NCBI GenBank assembly: GCA_964477485.1
Contig: CAYZEE010000051.1
Span: 1-5,995, forward strand
Direction: 5' to 3'
Source of the DNA: CAYZEE01 sp964477485
GTDB taxonomy: Bacteria > Patescibacteriota > Microgenomatia > Levybacterales > UBA12049
Length of the DNA: 5,995 bases
Both the position numbers and the translations under genes were made by a program. This document shows, piece after piece, positions 1 through 4,400 of the stretch. The notes under the pieces are model-generated. The model saw nothing but the letters and a program-made list of their open reading frames with translations, was not told the DNA's origin and ran no database searches. How positions within the stretch are numbered: the stretch's first letter is position 1; each line of letters opens with the position of its first letter.

Positions 1-238
1 GCGCTTTGGGATGCGGTTGGAAAAAGAGAGTAATAAAATAATACAAAATCATATATGCGATCGTAATCATTGAATCAAATGAGAACTGATTCAGGCCGAA
101 TGACTGGATGTTATTGGACATGGTGGTGAGAACGCCAAAAAGAAATGAAGCGATTAAAGTTGAAACAAAAAGAAGGACTAAAATAAGAATGAGCTTTTTG
201 ATAACTTGAAAATCTATGAAAAATCGGCCTATACGCAT
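1..238 (-). CDS. Small membrane protein, 3' end cut by the window edge
   Basis: An ATG at 238-236 opens a frame that stays open for 79 codons to the left edge without a stop, so the C-terminus lies outside. The product starts MRIGRFFIDF and has two clear hydrophobic stretches. Residues about 16-37 (start KLILILVLLFVS) and about 56-73 (MITIAYMILYYFITLFF) look like transmembrane helices, joined by a polar loop rich in Asn, Gln and Ser. Basic residues before the first helix (R2, R5, K14, K15) suggest a cytoplasmic N-terminus. It lies 34 bp after the stop of the preceding membrane gene on the same strand, so co-transcription is likely. No Shine-Dalgarno motif is visible; the upstream is AT-rich. 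GC is about 35%, well above the 25% of its neighbour. I do not recognise the family. That it is a real gene is fairly likely, from the uninterrupted frame, membrane-protein composition and operon-like position. Confidence 0.66.
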   Translation of the reverse strand, partial: MRIGRFFIDFQVIKKLILILVLLFVSTLIASFLFGVLTTMSNNIQSFGLNQFSFDSMITIAYMILYYFITLFFQPHPKA

Positions 239-272
239 AGATTTATATAAATTTTAATGGTTCACAAAAAAA

Positions 273-620
273 TCAACTACTATTAAAAGCTCTCTGCAAT
301 AATAATATTAAAATCATTACAAACATTCCTTCCATAAATGGGAAAAAAGATACTAAAAATATTCCTGTTAATACCAACGCAATGAAAAATTTACTTGTAT
401 AGTTAATGTGCAACATAATTGCAGTTATAAAAAGTATTATAAACGATGCTAAAATACTTGTAACGTCGAATGTAAAAATATTTAATGTATTTAATATTTC
501 ATACCCCCCTATCCCTAAAATAACAGATGCTAAAATAATTATCAATAATTTAATAGGTGTATTATGTTTAATTTTAATATCAGAACTGGGTTGAGATTGA
601 GGTTGTGCTTGATCCTGCAT
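273..620 (-). CDS. Hypothetical membrane protein with 3-4 helices, 115 aa
   Basis: I chose the ATG at 620-618, giving 115 residues beginning MQDQAQPQSQ. A TTG at 659-657 would add 13 residues but coincides with a promoter-like -35 box and leaves only 9 bp to the preceding stop. Residues 1-22 are polar, rich in Gln and Pro, then basic (KIKH). Hydrophobic segments follow at about 23-39, 52-71 and 77-95, with a shorter one at about 97-108, so three helices and perhaps a fourth. The N-terminus is probably cytoplasmic. The stop is TGA. No strong ribosome-binding site is seen. GC is about 25%, the lowest in the window. It directly follows the giant gene whose C-terminus carries a protease motif, which is the place of an immunity gene in a polymorphic toxin locus. 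No sequence motif proves that role, and the family is unrecognised. It could equally be an unrelated small membrane protein. Confidence 0.72.
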   Translation of the reverse strand: MQDQAQPQSQPSSDIKIKHNTPIKLLIIILASVILGIGGYEILNTLNIFTFDVTSILASFIILFITAIMLHINYTSKFFIALVLTGIFLVSFFPFMEGMFVMILILLLQRAFNSS

Positions 621-630
621 AGATACTTTA

Positions 631-659
631 ACTTTAAATAAAAAATTAACCAAAGTCAA
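631..659 (-). promoter_or_regulatory. Possible sigma-70-type promoter for the 115-aa gene
   Basis: On the minus strand TTGACT (659-654, 5 of 6 to the -35 consensus) is followed by a 17-bp spacer and TAAAGT (636-631, 4 of 6 to the -10 consensus). A start about 7 bases beyond the -10 box would leave only about four bases before the ATG at 620, so the transcript would be almost leaderless. This fits the lack of a Shine-Dalgarno motif. Such matches arise by chance in DNA this AT-rich, and the gene may also be read from upstream. Confidence 0.3.
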
Positions 660-668
660 TTAAATTTA

Positions 669-1400
669 TTAACGCGCTGACTTCGTATAAAAATGATAGT
701 CTGACGTATCTCCAAGTATACTTCTCAGATCTCCAAAACCATTTTGTCTCAACCATTGGTCTAAACCAGTAAAGTCACCATTTAGTGCTGTATCTTCTAA
801 TCTTTGAATTTGTGAAGAAGATAGGTGTTTGTCTCTAATCAGCTTATTTAGACGTTGCACGCCAATATCATAACTTATACTATGAACTTCAGACTCAGGA
901 ATATTGGTTATTCTTCTTGCCAACCATTCATCAAAAACTTCATTATAGGTAGCATAAGCATGGTATACATCATAACCATATGGTTTAAACATTCGTTGAT
1001 AAGAATGGATAAATTCATGCGTGCTAATATGCTCTTGATATTGTAATGATTTATTTGCTAATGAATCCGCATTAAATATAATATCATCAACGCCGCTATT
1101 TAAACCAAGCACGCCTGCACTATTTGGACCAGCTCTCCACATTATAGTTCTATTTCCAACTGCTTGTGGTGCTACATCTTCAAAACGAAAAGGAGTAAAA
1201 CGAGGATTTGATCTTGCTGCTAATTGGTTTAACCTATTAAGATCATCATTTACTAGATTTTCGACTCTCAAAAGTACATCGGCGGGAATTATTGATTGTA
1301 CTGATAGACTTTCTGCTGCTAAAAATATTTTTTCTTCGGTTGTAAGTGTATTAAGCGATTTCCCAAACATCCTCTGAGCTCTGGCATCAAAGTTTTCTGC
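669..1400 (-). other. C-terminal putative zinc metallopeptidase domain (HExxH)
   Basis: Residues about 1510-1752 form the tip. H1637-E1638-F-I-H1641 is an HExxH motif whose two histidines bind zinc and whose Glu activates water in zincins. Hydrophobic and helical residues surround it (HISTHEFIHSYQ), as in active-site helices of this class. A second helix, NEVFDEWLARR (1662-1672), supplies E1663 or E1667, 22 or 26 residues after the second His. That fits a gluzincin-type third ligand. About 80 more residues follow. C1500 and C1505 lie just before the domain. The substrate is unknown. The C-terminal place and low GC recall toxin tips of polymorphic toxins; housekeeping cleavage or self-processing are alternatives. 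Confidence 0.68.
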
Positions 1401-4400
1401 TACGGCTGTTTGACATTTAAACGTTATACAATCATCTATTTCGTCTAATTTTGCTTTAAATGCGCTTAAAGATCTTTGATCAGACGAAGGAACAGATAAT
1501 TCTTCAAATGGTACAGATGAATCTACTAATTTACCGCTAGGTTCACGTATCTTTACGTTTCTGTATGTCCTACGTACAGCGCTAATAGCATTATTAATGC
1601 TATCAGTTGAAATTGTGTTTGTTCCGGCAAGAACTGTTTCTCCATATTTTTTTAAATCACCAATATATTGATTTTTGTTAAAGAAAACGTCATTTATTCT
1701 ACCTAATCCGCTCGAGGAATCTATAATTTTCTTTTCTTGTCCAGTAGCTATATCAATTAAATAAACTCGCTTACCAGGAGAAATGCCAATTATAAATTGC
1801 TGGTTTCCCAGTTTGATAATATCTCCTTCAGATAAGGTATCAATCTTACCAAGTACTACATCATATTGTCCTGTTAACTTATTATATACATAGGTATTTC
1901 CAGAACCCAGGTCTTCTACACTTATAAAACCGCTGCTTTTATTGAATCCGATCCTCGCCTGCTGATCAGCAACGCCGTTATGAAAAAAGCGAGAATCATA
2001 GTTTGAACCTATATCTGTCAAAACTTCTGCTTTGTTAGGGATCTCGCCAGGTTTTAATTTAGCCAAACTACTAATTTTTTTATCTGGAAATATTCCATCA
2101 ATAATAGCGCCAATACCACTTGGTTGTTTAATTTCTAAAGCTTTTCCAAAAGTATTATCAACTAAATAAATACCACCACCTCTACTTTTCGTTACCGTGA
2201 CTACCTGATCAGGCCCAAATCGCAATTTGTCCCCTATTTTTACAATTTCGCCGGGCTGTATTTGTCTAAAGGCATTAGTTGATGAATCGTATATAAACGT
2301 GCCATTTCGTGACCCGACATCAGTTAATTTAAATGTATTATCCGTTATAGATTCTACTTTTGCTTGTTTTCGAGATACATTATTCCAAAAAAATCCATCA
2401 TCACTTCTTCCAATGTCAACGGAATTTGATGGTGGCATAACTGGAGTATGAATATTCGTTCCTCCTGCTCCCTGACCCTGGATACCATGATACTGTTGAA
2501 GTATTTTATCTGTATCTTTTTGATTAAATCCAGCATCTACAAGCTGTCTACGGATCTCTGTATCACTGGTTAATCTGTTAAACTCATCTTGAGTAATAGT
2601 CCCATTTCTCAATCGATTTTGATACTCATCTACTAATGTATTTAATGAGTCCAATGCTTCATTGACTTTATTTGACCTGTTAAATACTGATGCAATTCTA
2701 TTACCTGTATCGGCCAAGGTGCCTCTCGTCGAATCTACCACATTCGAAAAAATTCCGGATAATCCTGTTTTTTCTATCTTGACAGTATTATCTGCTACTA
2801 AAGATTCTGCATATGCTTTAGCGACACCTATATGATCCGAACTAAAATTGCCGTTATAAATCTGGTTAACAATCTCTTTAGTTACCTCATCTGTATCTTT
2901 AAATGTTTTAGTAGCCAACTGCGGATCGTTTTGGAATATATATTTCAAGTTCTGCTGAAAACTAGTGTCAATAGGACGTGTTGAAATCACCCCATTCTTA
3001 ACTAAAACATTTTGGAGATCTGATATATCGGTATCTGTTAGATTCACCGTTAGCTGAGCATTGGGATTTTTAGGATCCGGAAAATGATAATCTCCAGGTT
3101 TATCTACACCTCCTTTATTCAGTAAATCTTGAAAACCGGCATTATCTTGTACTAAGGATATTTTTTTTGCAGTATCCTTGGAAATGCCTTTCAATAAATC
3201 TTCCGCGGTAATCACATAAGGAGATTGATCAAACAGTAAACCGGAAACTGCAGTTTGGGCTTTTGCCGCTGCAATCCCATTGTCAGTAAAAATTTTCTCA
3301 GCTTGCTCTCGTAATACCGGTGCATCCTTACTGGCAAGCTCCGTCAACGCAGCCCGTACACCCTCTTCATTCCCGTTCAAACCCCATTTCTTTGCAAAAT
3401 CAATAATCTGTAACGCACCTTTTACTTTTGCCATTTCCTCAGGGACTTTTTCAGCAGCTCCCGCAGCTCTTTGTTCCGCTTGTGTTTTAATGAATTGATC
3501 TAATGCATCTCCTCGCAGGCCGCTACCGCTTGTTAGTACAGTTTGCAGAAGACCTGCGTCAACATCTTTAACTGCCGCATTGATGATTTGCGGCGGAGGG
3601 TGCGCAGCGGTTTCTTCAAATGCAGTTCTAAACGCATCTTCTGCACCATGGTATCCTTGTTTTTGTGCGGCAAGTAATGCTTTGTCACCCGCATCTTTTA
3701 AGGCTGAGCCTGTTAGTACTTCACCTCTTGCTACTGCGGCTGCAACCGCATCTTCGGTAACCGAACGAGCAATATTACTATCGGTTAATTTGCTTACAAA
3801 GGGCACACCAAGTTCTCCCAGTCCTCTAATTCCATTTCCTACCATTTTGGCAGTCCATGCGACTGGCGCATGGAGCGGCGCAAGCGGTATTGAAATAAGC
3901 GGAGCAGCTAATCCTATAACGCTTTCAAACGGTTTTGAAGTAACTTCCGTTAATGTTATTGCGGCATGCGCTGTTGTTGCTAAACCTTCTCCTCCTATTT
4001 TTACTGCGTAGCCGGGTAATGCTTTTCCAATTGTCATTGCGCCATCTTTCAAACCCTGATCTTTCAAAATGCTCCATCCTCCTTTAATTAACCCTTCTTC
4101 TGCTATATCAGCAGCGCCTTTTTTTATGAGCGACTCTCCGCCAATTTTGATTGCTGCACTTCCTGTTTTTTCCACCAAAGCTCCTCCACCGATAGACACA
4201 ACATCGACCACCGGCATTGCGGTTGCCGCTACCGATCTGCCGAGATCTAATAATCGCTGTTCAACGCTTGAATTCGGATTGGTCCATGTCTCGCCTGTTT
4301 CTACATACGGATTGGAAAACGTGCTGGAGTATGCCCCAACGAAAAGCCCGGTGTCAGTACCCCGCTCTTGTAACCAGTTCTTGAAGGTTCCAATACCGCC

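Larger units (their letters stand above)
1620..2435 (-). repeat. Tandem duplication of an FHA-plus-tail unit (about 135 aa each)
   Basis: The two FHA regions are followed by matching tails. Residues 1253-1258 (IYLVDN) align with 1388-1393 (VYLIDI). GIGAIIDGIF (1271-1280) aligns with GLGRINDVFF (1407-1416), and the ends LKPGE and LKKYGE also correspond. The offset is 134-136 residues throughout, so the whole unit of about 135 residues was copied: unit 1 is about 1165-1299 (2031-2435), unit 2 about 1300-1436 (1620-2030). The units have diverged widely, so the duplication is old. Confidence 0.7.

Noticed and set aside
239..300. Intrinsic terminator after the small gene
   Set aside because: There is a run of seven T on the minus strand after the TGA, but no GC-rich inverted repeat precedes it.
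406..594. Plus-strand open frame of 62 codons within the small membrane gene
   Set aside because: The opposite strand encodes a convincing multi-helix membrane protein with a better start and an operon-like position.
621..659. TTG start at 659 for the small membrane protein (128 aa)
   Set aside because: The ATG at 620 is a stronger start, and the TTG forms part of a -35-like box; the 13 added residues look like chance coding of AT-rich DNA.
2579..2618. EF-hand calcium loop at residues 1104-1115 (around RNGTITQDEF)
   Set aside because: Loop position 1 is Asn and position 3 is Leu, and no acidic ligands occupy the first half; a SHOCT-like helix turn fits better.
3580..4011. Plus-strand open frame of 143 codons opposite the giant gene
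   Set aside because: It is Ala/Ser/Pro-rich and lies wholly antisense to a continuous frame; this composition is what the Ala/Gly-rich coding strand gives when read backwards.
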